Position numbers and translations under genes: made by a program. Shown one piece after another: positions 1 to 8,877 of a stretch of DNA of 32,169 bases; position 1 is the first letter of the stretch; each line of letters opens with the position of its first letter. This DNA comes from Saprospiraceae bacterium (GTDB taxonomy: Bacteria; Bacteroidota; Bacteroidia; Chitinophagales; Saprospiraceae): the NCBI GenBank assembly GCA_017996375.1, contig JAGOHC010000015.1, positions 1 to 32,169 of the forward strand, read 5' to 3'. The notes under the pieces were generated by a model. That model saw only the letters and a program-made list of their open reading frames with translations. It was not told where the DNA came from and made no database searches.

Positions 1-28
1 CTGAAACACTTGGCGCATTATTACGTAT

Positions 29-100
<72 letters not shown>

Positions 101-159
101 CGCACAAACTTTATCTTAATAGTATATATAAAATTCAATAACAGTAAAAATTAAAACTG

Positions 160-1356
160 ATGGCAAAAGAAACGTTTTTACGGGATAAGCCGCATGTTAA
201 TATCGGTACTATTGGTCACGTTGACCACGGTAAAACCACATTGACTTCCGCAATTACAAATGTATTAGCTCAGCAAGGTCTTGCAGAAAAAATTGATTAT
301 GATAAGATTGATGCTGCTCCGGAAGAAAAAGAAAGAGGTATCACTATTAACACTGCTCACGTAGAATATCAAACAAAAAATCGTCACTACGCTCACGTGG
401 ACTGTCCAGGTCACGCCGATTATGTGAAAAACATGATCACTGGTGCTGCTCAGATGGATGGTGCTATTCTTGTAGTGGCTGCAACAGATGGCCCGATGCC
501 ACAAACACGTGAACACATCCTTTTAGCTCGTCAGGTTGGGGTGCCTAACATTGTGGTATTCATGAATAAAGTGGACTTAGTGGATGATCCAGAAATGTTA
601 GAACTCGTTGAAATGGAGGTGCGCGAGTTGTTAAGCACATACCAATTCGATGGCGATAACGCAAAAGTAATTCAAGGTTCCGCTTTGAAAGCATTAGAAG
701 GAAATCCTACATATACGCAAAAAATTCTTGATTTGATGGAGGCTTGCGATACGGACATACCTGAGCCGGTTCGCTTAGTTGACCGTCCATTCTTGATGCC
801 GGTTGAAGACGTGTTCTCTATCACTGGTCGCGGTACAGTTGCTACTGGTCGTATCGAGCGCGGTATCATCAAAGTTGGTGATGCAGTAGAAATTATCGGT
901 ATGATGCGCGAAGGTGAAAAAACTATCACTTCTACCGTAACAGGTGTGGAAATGTTCCGCAAATTGTTAGATAGAGGCGAAGCTGGAGATAACGCTGGTA
1001 TCCTTTTACGCGGTGTGGACAAAGAAGCTATCCGCCGTGGTATGGTTATTTGTGCACCGGGTTCAGTAAAACCACACGCACACTTCATGTGTGAGGTGTA
1101 TATCCTAAGCAAAGAAGAAGGTGGTCGTCATACGCCATTCTTCAACGGTTACCGCCCACAATTCTACTTCCGTACAACGGACGTAACAGGCGATTGTAAA
1201 TTACCTGAAAATGTAGAAATGGTGATGCCAGGTGATAATGTTGCAATGGAAGTGAAATTAATCACCAAAATTGCGATGGAAAAGGGTCTTCGTTTCGCTA
1301 TCCGTGAAGGTGGACGTACTGTTGGTGCAGGTCAGGTGACAGAAATTTTAGACTAA
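160..1356 (+). CDS. tuf: Elongation factor Tu
   Basis: This is the translational GTPase that delivers aminoacyl-tRNA to the ribosomal A site, in the cytoplasm. The 398-residue product has the family's usual length and all GTPase motifs: P-loop GHVDHGKT (19-26), switch I RGITI (59-63), DCPGH (81-85) and NKVD (136-139). Domain 2 follows from about residue 210. Domain 3 contains the conserved stretch [20 protein letters not shown], where tRNA and EF-Ts contacts lie in the family. The ATG begins the canonical MAKE N-terminus. The gene sits between tRNA-Thr and tRNA-Trp at the head of the secE-nusG-ribosomal protein-rpoBC block. Nothing is truncated or unusual. Confidence 0.98.
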   Translation: MAKETFLRDKPHVNIGTIGHVDHGKTTLTSAITNVLAQQGLAEKIDYDKIDAAPEEKERGITINTAHVEYQTKNRHYAHVDCPGHADYVKNMITGAAQMDGAILVVAATDGPMPQTREHILLARQVGVPNIVVFMNKVDLVDDPEMLELVEMEVRELLSTYQFDGDNAKVIQGSALKALEGNPTYTQKILDLMEACDTDIPEPVRLVDRPFLMPVEDVFSITGRGTVATGRIERGIIKVGDAVEIIGMMREGEKTITSTVTGVEMFRKLLDRGEAGDNAGILLRGVDKEAIRRGMVICAPGSVKPHAHFMCEVYILSKEEGGRHTPFFNGYRPQFYFRTTDVTGDCKLPENVEMVMPGDNVAMEVKLITKIAMEKGLRFAIREGGRTVGAGQVTEILD

Positions 1357-1362
1357 TTTTAA

Positions 1363-1390
1363 TTAGTGTTAGAGCATAACTCTAATCTAA
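1363..1390 (+). other. Hairpin just after tuf
   Basis: Arms TTAG-TG-TTAGAG and CTCTAA-T-CTAA pair around a CATAA loop with a small internal loop, 7 bases after the tuf stop. It is followed only by TTTG, so it is a weak terminator at best. It could instead mark mRNA processing between tuf and tRNA-Trp. Confidence 0.35.
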
Positions 1391-1407
1391 TTTGTAATAA
1401 CATGAAT

Positions 1408-1440
1408 AGATTAAGCATGCTGTAGCGGTGTGCTTAATCT
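1408..1440 (+). terminator. Hairpin between tuf and tRNA-Trp, possible leaky terminator or processing site
   Basis: AGATTAAGCA (1408-1417) and TGCTTAATCT (1431-1440) form a perfect 10-bp stem with a 13-base loop. The tail TTCGCTTTG is only moderately T-rich. It ends 8 bases before tRNA-Trp. The sequence shows the stem; whether it terminates tuf mRNA or guides RNase cleavage that frees the tRNA 5' end is inference. Confidence 0.45.
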
Positions 1441-1448
1441 TTCGCTTT

Positions 1449-1524
1449 GCGAACATAGCTCAACTGGTAGAGTGGCGGTCTCCAAAACCGTAGGCTGAGG
1501 GTTCGAGTCCTTCTGTTCGCGCCA
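1449..1524 (+). tRNA. tRNA-Trp (anticodon CCA)
   Basis: A full cloverleaf is visible: acceptor GCGAACA/TGTTCGC, D stem GCTC/GAGT, anticodon stem GCGGT/ACCGT with loop CTCCAAA giving anticodon CCA, and T loop TTCGAGT. Discriminator G1521 is followed by CCA in the DNA (1522-1524), unlike tRNA-Thr at the start of the window. It lies 17 bases before secE, the usual position in Bacteroidota. Confidence 0.96.
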
Positions 1525-1541
1525 ATATTATTAATAATTTT

Positions 1542-1724
1542 ATGGAAAGAATTACTCTTTATCTGAAAGAAAGCTACGATGAACTAATGAACCATGTTAC
1601 GTGGCCCTCTTGGATAAATTTACAGCAAACGACGGTGGTCGTTATCGTTGCTTCTTTGATATTAGCATTTTTAATATTTGTAATGGACGCAACTTCGAAT
1701 ACCTTACTTGACCTAATTTACTAA
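1542..1724 (+). CDS. secE: Preprotein translocase subunit SecE
   Basis: This is the small essential subunit of the SecYEG channel in the cytoplasmic membrane. The 60-residue product has the short single-span form common outside the enterobacteria. It has an amphipathic N-terminal helix, the family motif VTWPSW (19-24) and one hydrophobic span at about residues 31-49. It begins 17 bases after tRNA-Trp and is followed 15 bases later by nusG, the near-universal secE-nusG pair. Its small size does not weaken the call, because the WPS motif and neighbours agree. Confidence 0.95.
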   Translation: MERITLYLKESYDELMNHVTWPSWINLQQTTVVVIVASLILAFLIFVMDATSNTLLDLIY

Positions 1725-1739
1725 AACTCCGCATACTTG

Positions 1740-2288
1740 ATGGCTGAAGATAAAAAATGGTACTCACTTCGAGTAATTAGTGGTAAAGAGCGAAAAATAA
1801 AAGAGCGAATTGATTTAGAAATTCAGCGTTCCGGTTGGGACACTTTTATCTATCAAGTATTAGTACCTACAGAAAAAGTGTATAAAATTAGGAACGGCAA
1901 AAAGGTCGTCATGGAGCGCAATATTCTTCCTGGTTATATTTTAGTTGAGGCAGAATCTGGCAAACTTTCCGCAGAGGTGGTACAGTCTATAACAAATGTG
2001 CAAAACGTAATTCATTTCCTCGGTAAAAACACACCGATACCAATGAATACTGCCGAAGCAAATCGTTTGTTAGGTAAAGTGGATGAGAGCCAAGATAGCG
2101 CAGAAGCGATGGTAGAACCGTTTATTATTGGTGAAACTGTAAAAATTACTGATGGTGCGTTTAACGACTTCATCGGCGATGTTCATGAAGTAAATGAAGA
2201 GAAAAAGAAATTAAAAGTAATAGTAAAAATATTTGGTCGCCCCACAGAAGTTGAGCTTAACTTCATGCAAGTAGAAAAACAAACATAA
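1740..2288 (+). CDS. nusG: Transcription termination/antitermination factor NusG
   Basis: NusG binds the RNA polymerase clamp and links elongation to Rho or to the ribosome. The 182-residue product has an N-terminal NGN domain (about 1-110; WYSLRVISGKERK near the start and the LPGYILVEAE strand) and a C-terminal KOW domain (about 125-182) with the KITDGAFNDFIGDV loop. A TTG lies directly before the chosen ATG at 1740; I prefer the ATG because it gives the normal MAEDKKWY start. It lies 15 bases after secE and about 100 bases before rplK. Confidence 0.96.
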   Translation: MAEDKKWYSLRVISGKERKIKERIDLEIQRSGWDTFIYQVLVPTEKVYKIRNGKKVVMERNILPGYILVEAESGKLSAEVVQSITNVQNVIHFLGKNTPIPMNTAEANRLLGKVDESQDSAEAMVEPFIIGETVKITDGAFNDFIGDVHEVNEEKKKLKVIVKIFGRPTEVELNFMQVEKQT

Positions 2289-2293
2289 AGTCA

Positions 2294-2301
2294 TAACTTT
2301 G
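2294..2301 (+). promoter_or_regulatory. Candidate -7 promoter element upstream of rplK
   Basis: TAACTTTG exactly fits the Bacteroidota -7 pattern TAnnTTTG. No clear -33 TTTG lies 19-21 bases upstream, which lowers confidence. It would start transcription near 2308, within the leader hairpin described separately. Confidence 0.3.
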
Positions 2302-2339
2302 AGGTGCTCACATAACGTGACTTTGCTTCTCATCTCAAA
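2298..2339 (+). promoter_or_regulatory. Structured leader upstream of rplK, possible r-protein autoregulatory site
   Basis: TTTGAGGTG (2298-2306) pairs with CATCTCAAA (2331-2339), nine pairs including one G-U. Nested inside, TCAC (2308-2311) can pair with GTGA (2317-2320). In many bacteria L1 represses the rplK-rplA mRNA by binding a hairpin in the leader. This position suits such a site, but I cannot confirm the specific L1-binding loop, so the role is inference. Confidence 0.4.
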
Positions 2340-2388
2340 CGAAAAACTTTATCCGTATAAATTTTGAATTTATTAACATTGTATTCAA

Positions 2389-2829
2389 ATGGCAAAAGAA
2401 GTAGACATATATATAAAATTACAGGTGAAAGGTGGCGCAGCTAATCCTGCTCCGCCGATTGGTCCCGCTTTAGGTTCTAAAGGGGTGAACATCATGGAGT
2501 TTTGCAAGCGTTTTAATGCTCAAACACAAGATAAGCCCGGCAAAGTTTTGCCTGTGGTAATATCCGTGTATAAAGATAAAACCTTCGACTTCGTAATCAA
2601 AACACCTCCGGCAGCCATTCAGTTGTTGGAAGCATCCAAAGCTAAAAAAGGGTCTGCCGAACCAAACCGCGTAAAAGTAGGCACTGTAACTTGGGATCAA
2701 GTACGTGCAATTGCAGAGGACAAAATGCCTGATCTAAACGCATTTACCGTAGAAGCAGCCATGAGAATGATTGCAGGTACGGCACGTAGTATGGGGCTAA
2801 CCGTTGAAGGTACACCTCCGTCTGCATAA
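2389..2829 (+). CDS. rplK: 50S ribosomal protein L11
   Basis: L11 forms, with L10 and L7/L12, the GTPase-associated stalk base of the large subunit and binds 23S rRNA. The 146-residue product is full length. It has the N-terminal proline-rich stretch [19 protein letters not shown] (about 22-40), which is the thiostrepton- and factor-contacting region, and an RNA-binding C-terminal domain ending with the [12 protein letters not shown] segment. The ATG gives the normal [13 protein letters not shown] start. It begins about 100 bases after nusG, and that gap holds the leader hairpin. Confidence 0.97.
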   Translation: MAKEVDIYIKLQVKGGAANPAPPIGPALGSKGVNIMEFCKRFNAQTQDKPGKVLPVVISVYKDKTFDFVIKTPPAAIQLLEASKAKKGSAEPNRVKVGTVTWDQVRAIAEDKMPDLNAFTVEAAMRMIAGTARSMGLTVEGTPPSA

Positions 2830-2869
2830 ACAACAAAAAACAATAGTTCTTTCCCGATAGTATAGGGAG

Positions 2870-2885
2870 TTTCGAGTAATCGAAA
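2870..2885 (+). other. Small hairpin with GTAA loop between rplK and rplA
   Basis: TTTCGA and TCGAAA pair perfectly around GTAA, which in RNA is a GNRA-type tetraloop. A weaker TCCC/GGGA pair lies just upstream (about 2852-2867). The 88-base gap contains no reading frame. The element could affect translation of rplA, but nothing in the sequence proves this. Confidence 0.35.
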
Positions 2886-2917
2886 TGTTATTACCTTAAT
2901 CTTTAAATTGCTTACTG

Positions 2918-3610
2918 ATGGCAAAATTATCGAAAAAAAGAGCTGCGATTGAAGGAAAAGTAATAGCCGATAAACTCTACACGCTGCAAGAAGCGATGAG
3001 TTTGGTTAAAGAAATCAACGTAGCTAAGTTTGATGCCTCTGTGGATGTGCATGTGCGTTTGGGTATTGATCCGCGCAAAGCCGACCAAGCACTAAGAGGC
3101 TCAGTTTCCCTTCCTCATGGTACCGGTAAAACCAAACGTGTTGCCGTATTTTGTACACCCGACAAAGAAGCCGAAGCGAAAGCTGCAGGCGCAGATTATG
3201 TTGGTTTAGATGACCTCATCGCAAAAGTACAAGGCGGCTGGACGGATGTAGATGTAATTGTGGCGATGCCTACAGTGATGGCTCAAATTGGTAAAATTGG
3301 ACGTATCTTAGGCCCGCGGGGCTTGATGCCTAACCCGAAAACGGGGACGGTAACAATGGATGTCGGCACTGCCGTAGCGGATGTAAAAGGCGGAAAAATC
3401 TCTTTCCGCGTTGATAAATACGGAATCATCCACTCTTCAGTAGGGCGCATTTCTTTCGATCCATCAAAATTGTTGGATAATGCAAACGAATTAATCAATA
3501 CTTTGGTGAAAATGAAACCGTCATCAGCAAAAGGTACTTACATCAAGTCAGTTTCCGTTGCCAGCACGATGAGCCCGGGTATCCACATTGATCCAAAATC
3601 TATTAAGTAA
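2918..3610 (+). CDS. rplA: 50S ribosomal protein L1
   Basis: L1 forms the mobile stalk at the ribosomal exit site and, in many bacteria, represses its own operon by binding the mRNA leader. The 230-residue product is of normal length. The central segment [20 protein letters not shown] (about 126-145) is the L1 signature, and the [16 protein letters not shown] stretch continues the rRNA-binding domain. The ATG at 2918 gives a conserved [14 protein letters not shown] start. It lies 88 bases after rplK and 23 bases before rplJ. Confidence 0.97.
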   Translation: MAKLSKKRAAIEGKVIADKLYTLQEAMSLVKEINVAKFDASVDVHVRLGIDPRKADQALRGSVSLPHGTGKTKRVAVFCTPDKEAEAKAAGADYVGLDDLIAKVQGGWTDVDVIVAMPTVMAQIGKIGRILGPRGLMPNPKTGTVTMDVGTAVADVKGGKISFRVDKYGIIHSSVGRISFDPSKLLDNANELINTLVKMKPSSAKGTYIKSVSVASTMSPGIHIDPKSIK

Positions 3611-3633
3611 GCCAATAAAAAATATCATTTAGT

Positions 3634-4161
3634 ATGGATAAGGCACAAAAAACGGCAACTATTGCCGAGCTTAAAGAAAAATTTGACCAAAGCCAATATT
3701 TCTATATAGCAGATGCATCAACGTTATCAGTTGAAAAGATAAATAAACTCAGAAGGCTTTGTTTCGAAAGAGGTATCGAAATACGCGTATTGAAAAATAC
3801 GTTAGTAAAAAAAGCAATGGAGAGCCTTCCTGAAGAAAAAGGTTTCACACCTTTGTATGATGCCCTACATTATCCGTCTGCATTTTTGTTTACTGATACC
3901 GCAAACCTTCCGGCAAAGTTAATCAAAGAGTTTAGAGGTAAAGATGGCGAACGCCCATTACTGAAAGCTGCATATATTGATTCGGCAGTTTTCTTGGGTA
4001 ACGACCAATTAGATACATTGGCAAATTTGAAGTCAAGAGAAGAGTTGATAGGCGAAATCATCGGGTTGTTACAATCACCTGCCAAAAACGTGGTCAGTGC
4101 CCTCAAATCGGGTGGTGCTACTATCGCAGGATTGGTTAAAGCACTCGAAGAAAGAGCATAA
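3634..4161 (+). CDS. rplJ: 50S ribosomal protein L10
   Basis: L10 anchors the L7/L12 dimers to the ribosome. The 175-residue product has the rRNA- and L11-binding N-terminal domain (about 1-135, with LRRLCFERGIEIRVLKNTLV near residues 40-60) and a C-terminal helix for L12 dimers (about 140-175, NVVSALKSGGATIAGLVKAL). It lies only 23 bases after rplA, so there is no room for the long L10 leader seen in some bacteria. A 103-base gap with a hairpin precedes rplL. Confidence 0.96.
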   Translation: MDKAQKTATIAELKEKFDQSQYFYIADASTLSVEKINKLRRLCFERGIEIRVLKNTLVKKAMESLPEEKGFTPLYDALHYPSAFLFTDTANLPAKLIKEFRGKDGERPLLKAAYIDSAVFLGNDQLDTLANLKSREELIGEIIGLLQSPAKNVVSALKSGGATIAGLVKALEERA

Positions 4162-4210
4162 CAACTTAAACATCCTCAACAAGCAAAAAAAAGCATCACG
4201 GCTTCCAAGT

Positions 4211-4238
4211 AAAACGCTACTCAGAGTACGTTTTCTTT
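4211..4238 (+). terminator. Terminator-like hairpin between rplJ and rplL
   Basis: AAAACG (4211-4216) pairs with CGTTTT (4229-4234), one C is bulged, and TACT (4218-4221) pairs with AGTA (4225-4228) around a CAG loop. TTTTCTTT follows. It resembles a weak intrinsic terminator or a processing site within the operon, 26 bases before rplL. Confidence 0.4.
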
Positions 4239-4264
4239 AAATAACATTTAAAAAAATCTATAAA

Positions 4265-4642
4265 ATGGCAGATTTAAAAGCACTTGCAGAACAGTTAGTA
4301 AATTTAACTGTTAAGGAAGTAAACGAATTAGCAGGTATCTTAAAAGATGAATATGGTATCGAACCAGCAGCAGCAGCAGTTGCAATAGCAGCTCCGGCAG
4401 CTGGTGGTGGTGCAGACGCACCAGCGGCAAAAACCGAATTCGATGTTGTATTGAAAGATGCAGGCGCAAACAAACTTAACGTAGTTAAAGAAGTTAAAAA
4501 CTTACTTAACTTAGGTTTGAAAGAAGCAAAAGATTTAGTAGATGGCGCACCAAGCCCATTGAAATCTGGTGTTTCTAAAGAAGAAGCAGAGGCTATCAAA
4601 GCTACTTTAGAGGGTGCGGGAGCAGTTGTAGAAGTGAAGTAA
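4265..4642 (+). CDS. rplL: 50S ribosomal protein L7/L12
   Basis: This is the multicopy stalk protein that recruits and activates translational GTPases. The 125-residue product has the N-terminal dimerisation domain (about 1-32), an alanine-rich hinge (about 36-58, [20 protein letters not shown]), and a C-terminal domain with the factor-binding segment [20 protein letters not shown] and the [17 protein letters not shown] region. Length and layout are standard. The protein is needed in excess over L10, and terminator-like hairpins flank the gene on both sides, so its mRNA may be processed or made separately. Confidence 0.97.
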   Translation: MADLKALAEQLVNLTVKEVNELAGILKDEYGIEPAAAAVAIAAPAAGGGADAPAAKTEFDVVLKDAGANKLNVVKEVKNLLNLGLKEAKDLVDGAPSPLKSGVSKEEAEAIKATLEGAGAVVEVK

Positions 4643-4972
4643 TTGATACTTTGCCTACCAACCATCGGTCTGCAAACCGATGCCAAATTTAGACAACATT
4701 CAGATAACCTTTTAGCAATACTTGATGCTGTTAAGCTATATTTACAAAATTGACCAAAAGGTCTGCTGGATATTTTGAAAACTTGAGGTTTAGCCATTTG
4801 TTCGAACATTTGGCTAAACCTATTGTTGTTTCTCATTGGCATCATCATTACAGGTGAATGCCTATTTGTACAAAGTAATGAGCGTTTTTATATATCATTT
4901 TAAAATATAATGCTTTATCTTAAAGTGAATATTTTGCCTTTACATTTCCGGAAATTATAACGAATCATAAAA
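4643..4972 (+). other. 330-base rplL-rpoB intergenic region with hairpins
   Basis: No plausible gene is present. From left to right it holds CATCGGT/ACCGATG (4663-4682, 7 bp, loop CTGCAA), a small GACC/GGTC hairpin (4752-4763), the strong terminator-like hairpin at 4786-4834, and an AT-rich stretch before rpoB with a weak TACATTTC -7-like element (4941-4948). In Escherichia coli the same gap contains an attenuator and an RNase III site. A comparable role here is inference from position. Confidence 0.55.
4786..4834 (+). terminator. Terminator/attenuator between rplL and rpoB
   Basis: AGGTTTAGCC (4786-4795) and GGCTAAACCT (4812-4821) form a perfect 10-bp stem. The 16-base apical part contains the palindrome TGTTCGAACA, and ATTGTTGTTTCTC follows. 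It lies between ribosomal protein genes and polymerase genes, where partial termination would lower rpoBC relative to rplL. Confidence 0.6.
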
Positions 4973-7900
4973 ATGGCAACACACCAATCTTTAACCGCAC
5001 GTACCGAAAGGGTAAACTTTGGAAAAATCAAATTACCAACGGAGCATACGGATTTATTAGAGATACAGTTAAAATCCTTTAAAGAGTTCTTTCAGTTAGA
5101 AACAACTCCCGAAAACCGCAATAGCGAAGGGCTGTATAGAGTATTTCAAGAAAACTTCCCAATCACAGATGCACGAAGCATTTTCGTGCTTGAGTTTTTG
5201 GATTATTATATAGATCCGCCTCGCTACACCATTGATGAGTGTATGCACAGAGGGCTTACCTATAGTGTACCTTTAAAGGCTAAATTACGCCTTTCCTGCA
5301 ATGATGAAGAACACGTCGATTTTCAAACCATTGTTCAAGATGTGTTTTTAGGAAACATACCTTATATGACTTCCAAGGGAACTTTCGTAGTAAATGGTGC
5401 AGAGCGTGTAATTGTTTCGCAGTTGCATCGTTCGCCGGGTGTGTTTTTCGGACAAAGCATACACCCTAACGGAACGAAAATCTACTCTGCTCGCGTTATC
5501 CCTTTCAAAGGTGCTTGGATGGAGTTTGCAACAGACATCAATACAGTGATGTATGCCTACATTGATAGAAAAAAGAAGTTTCCGGTAACGACACTCCTTC
5601 GCGCAATTGGTTATGATGCCGACAAAGCAATATTAGATATTTTTGGCTTGGCGGATGAAATTCCTGCTACACGCGAATCTTTGCAAAATGCACTCGGACG
5701 CAAATTGGCAGCTCGAGTGTTACGCACATGGACGGAAGATTTCGTAGACGAAGATACAGGTGAAGTTGTAACCATTGAGCGTAACGAAATTATCATCGAG
5801 CGCGATGTAATCTTAGATGAAGAAAGCATTGAGCTTATCTTGGATGCAGGTATGCCTACCGTCATTTTACAAAAAGAAGAAGTCGAAGAAGATTATTCAA
5901 TCATATACAATACCTTACAAAAAGACCCTACAAGTTCAGAGTTAGAAGCAGTACAATACATCTATCGCCAGTTGAGAGGAACAGATCCTCCTGACGAAGA
6001 AACTGCAAGAGGGATTATCGAAAAATTATTCTTCTCCGATAAACGCTATAACTTGGGCGAAGTTGGTCGTTATAAAATTAACAGAAAATTAGAGCAAACA
6101 TCCGATGCCGAAACTCTAGTATTAACACGCGAAGATATCATCAACATTGTTAGATATTTGGTTCGACTGATGAATCAAAAAGCAGAAATTGATGATATTG
6201 ACCACTTAAGTAATCGCCGTGTGCGTACCGTTGGTGAGCAATTATATGCACAATTCGGTGTGGGTTTGGCGCGTATGGCACGTACTATTCGTGAGCGCAT
6301 GAACGTACGTGATAACGAAGTATTTACACCAGTTGATTTGATAAATGCTCGTACACTTTCATCTGTAATAAATTCATTCTTCGGAACTAGCCAGCTTTCA
6401 CAGTTTTTAGATCAAACCAACCCACTTTCAGAAATTACGCACAAACGCCGTATTTCTGCCTTAGGTCCGGGTGGTTTGAGCCGCGAACGTGCAGGCTTCG
6501 AGGTGCGTGACGTACACTATTCCCACTATGGACGATTGTGTACTATCGAAACACCGGAAGGTCCAAACATTGGTTTGATTTCTACACTTTGCGTTCATGC
6601 CAAGATTAACAAAATGGGCTTCTTGGAAACACCCTATCGTAGAGTTATAGACGGTAAAGTAAACTGGGAAGTAGGCGTAGAATACCTCTCTGCAGAAGGT
6701 GAAGATACCATGAAAATCGCACAAGCAAATTCACCGATTGATGCTAAGGGCGAATTTACCGTTGACAAACTAAAGTGCCGCGAACATGGCGAGTTCCCTT
6801 TATTAGCACCTAACGACGTGGAATTTATGGACGTTGCTCCAAACCAAATTGTAGGTGTTTCAGCATCCTTGATTCCGTTTTTGGAAAACGATGATGCCAA
6901 TCGCGCTTTGATGGGTTCAAACATGCAACGCCAAGCCGTGCCGCTTATTCGTCCGGCTTCACCGATAGTTGGTACAGGGCTTGAAGGACAGGTTGCACGC
7001 GACTCTAGAATGTTGATAAATGCCGAAGGCGAAGGTGTTGTAGAATACGTTGATGCAAATGAAATTATTATTCGTTACGATCGCTCAGAAGAAGACCAAT
7101 TAGCGTCTTTTGAAGACAACAGAAAGCGTTATGAACTGACCAAATTCATGCGTACTAATCAAGGAACGTGCATCAACCTCAAGCCTATAGTAAACAAAGG
7201 CGACCGTGTGAAGCAAGGCACAATACTTTGCGATGGCTACGCTACCGAAAAAGGTGAATTAGCATTAGGACAAAACCTTAAGGTGGCATTCATGCCTTGG
7301 AAAGGTTATAACTTTGAGGATGCTATCGTTATTTCCGAGCGTATTGTAAGTGAAGATATTTTCTCATCCATCCATATCGAACACTTCGAGTTAGACGTGC
7401 GCGATACAAAATTAGGGGAAGAAGAACTCACCGCCGATATTCCAAATGTTAGTGAAGAAACTACTAAAGATTTGGATGAAAACGGTATTATCCGCATTGG
7501 TGCTAACGTTAAAGAAGGAGACATCCTTATTGGGAAAATTACGCCGAAAGGCGAATCAGACCCAACACCTGAAGAGAAATTATTGCGCGCCATTTTCGGC
7601 GACAAAGCAGGTGATGTGAAGGATGCTTCTTTGAAAACGCCACCATCTATTAGCGGTACAGTCATTGACAAACAACTCTTCGCAAGAGCAAAGAAAGACA
7701 AAGTACAGAAAAGTTCCGAAAAGGAATTGATGGATAAATTGGATGCTCAACATGAGATTTCTCTCAATGAGTTAAAGACCATTTTGATTGATAAATTGTT
7801 GATTTTAGTTAAAGACAAAATCACGAAAGGCATCAAGAGTATCTATGGCGAATCCATCGTTCCTAAAGGTACAAAAATGACCAAAGCATTGTTAAATGAA

Positions 7901-8791
7901 TTGGATTACGCTGTTGTTGATTATGCAAATTGGATAGATGATGACCACAAAAATAGTCTGATTGCCAGAATGTTACACAACTACAGCATTAAAGTAAATG
8001 AAGAAGTTGGTCGCTACAAACGTGAAAAATTTAATATCAGCATCGGTGACGAATTACCTGCCGGCGTATTGAAACTCGCAAAAGTTTATGTGGCTAAAAA
8101 GCGCAAACTGCGCGTAGGCGATAAACTCGCGGGTCGACATGGAAACAAAGGTATTGTGTCCAAAATAGTAAGAGTAGAGGATATGCCATTCTTGGAAGAT
8201 GGTTCTCCTGTCGATGTTGTTCTCAACCCATTAGGGGTACCTTCGCGGATGAACTTGGGGCAAATATTTGAAACAGTATTAGGTTGGGCAGGTGAGAAAC
8301 TCGGCGTGAAGTTCGCAACGCCAATTTTTGATGGTGCAAAGCGCGAAGAAATCGAAGAATGGATTGTAAAAGCAGAGTTGCCTTCACTTGGTCAGGCTTA
8401 TCTTTGCGATGGTGAAACGGGCGACCGCTTCCATCAACAGGCAACTGTGGGTATCATCTACATCCTCAAGTTATCGCATATGGTGGACGACAAGATGCAC
8501 GCACGTTCTATCGGTCCTTACTCCCTCATCACGCAGCAACCACTCGGTGGTAAAGCACAGTTTGGTGGACAGCGTTTCGGTGAGATGGAAGTTTGGGCAT
8601 TAGAAGCCTTCGGCGCATCCAATATCTTGCAAGAGTTATTAACGATTAAATCAGATGATATAACAGGGCGTGCAAAGGCTTATGAGGCAATCGTTAAAGG
8701 AGATAACTTGCCGGAGCCAAACATACCAGAATCATTCAACGTATTGGTTCATGAATTGCGCGGTTTAGCGTTAGACATAAAATTCGAGTAA
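4973..8791 (+). CDS. rpoB: DNA-directed RNA polymerase subunit beta
   Basis: The beta subunit forms half of the active-site cleft of RNA polymerase and the rifampicin pocket. The 1272-residue product is full length for the phylum. The rifampicin cluster is clear from [15 protein letters not shown] through [14 protein letters not shown]. Residues matching E. coli D516, H526 and S531 are D480, H490 and S495, so no classical resistance substitution is visible at these three sites. [15 protein letters not shown] and [20 protein letters not shown] mark the conserved C-terminal active-site and clamp regions. The ATG at 4973 follows a 330-base leader and gives [18 protein letters not shown]. An 86-base gap separates it from rpoC. 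Confidence 0.98.
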   Translation: MATHQSLTARTERVNFGKIKLPTEHTDLLEIQLKSFKEFFQLETTPENRNSEGLYRVFQENFPITDARSIFVLEFLDYYIDPPRYTIDECMHRGLTYSVPLKAKLRLSCNDEEHVDFQTIVQDVFLGNIPYMTSKGTFVVNGAERVIVSQLHRSPGVFFGQSIHPNGTKIYSARVIPFKGAWMEFATDINTVMYAYIDRKKKFPVTTLLRAIGYDADKAILDIFGLADEIPATRESLQNALGRKLAARVLRTWTEDFVDEDTGEVVTIERNEIIIERDVILDEESIELILDAGMPTVILQKEEVEEDYSIIYNTLQKDPTSSELEAVQYIYRQLRGTDPPDEETARGIIEKLFFSDKRYNLGEVGRYKINRKLEQTSDAETLVLTREDIINIVRYLVRLMNQKAEIDDIDHLSNRRVRTVGEQLYAQFGVGLARMARTIRERMNVRDNEVFTPVDLINARTLSSVINSFFGTSQLSQFLDQTNPLSEITHKRRISALGPGGLSRERAGFEVRDVHYSHYGRLCTIETPEGPNIGLISTLCVHAKINKMGFLETPYRRVIDGKVNWEVGVEYLSAEGEDTMKIAQANSPIDAKGEFTVDKLKCREHGEFPLLAPNDVEFMDVAPNQIVGVSASLIPFLENDDANRALMGSNMQRQAVPLIRPASPIVGTGLEGQVARDSRMLINAEGEGVVEYVDANEIIIRYDRSEEDQLASFEDNRKRYELTKFMRTNQGTCINLKPIVNKGDRVKQGTILCDGYATEKGELALGQNLKVAFMPWKGYNFEDAIVISERIVSEDIFSSIHIEHFELDVRDTKLGEEELTADIPNVSEETTKDLDENGIIRIGANVKEGDILIGKITPKGESDPTPEEKLLRAIFGDKAGDVKDASLKTPPSISGTVIDKQLFARAKKDKVQKSSEKELMDKLDAQHEISLNELKTILIDKLLILVKDKITKGIKSIYGESIVPKGTKMTKALLNELDYAVVDYANWIDDDHKNSLIARMLHNYSIKVNEEVGRYKREKFNISIGDELPAGVLKLAKVYVAKKRKLRVGDKLAGRHGNKGIVSKIVRVEDMPFLEDGSPVDVVLNPLGVPSRMNLGQIFETVLGWAGEKLGVKFATPIFDGAKREEIEEWIVKAELPSLGQAYLCDGETGDRFHQQATVGIIYILKLSHMVDDKMHARSIGPYSLITQQPLGGKAQFGGQRFGEMEVWALEAFGASNILQELLTIKSDDITGRAKAYEAIVKGDNLPEPNIPESFNVLVHELRGLALDIKFE

Positions 8792-8877
8792 CATACGATA
8801 GATAGTAAGAAAAAATTAATGCAACAACTTGGCAGGCGAAACTGAAAACTTTGCCGCTAAATATATAAAAAACGAAT

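Noticed and set aside
1..28. Possible 3' end of another tRNA upstream of tRNA-Thr
   Set aside because: The 28 bases show no T-loop or acceptor arm, so no RNA can be supported.
4258..4848. Long open frame (196 codons) on the minus strand over rplL
   Set aside because: It is antisense to a certain gene, is rich in Ala/Ser from the complementary alanine codons, and has no recognisable domain.
6380..6475. Rifampicin resistance substitutions in rpoB
   Set aside because: The three classical positions carry the wild-type residues D480, H490 and S495.
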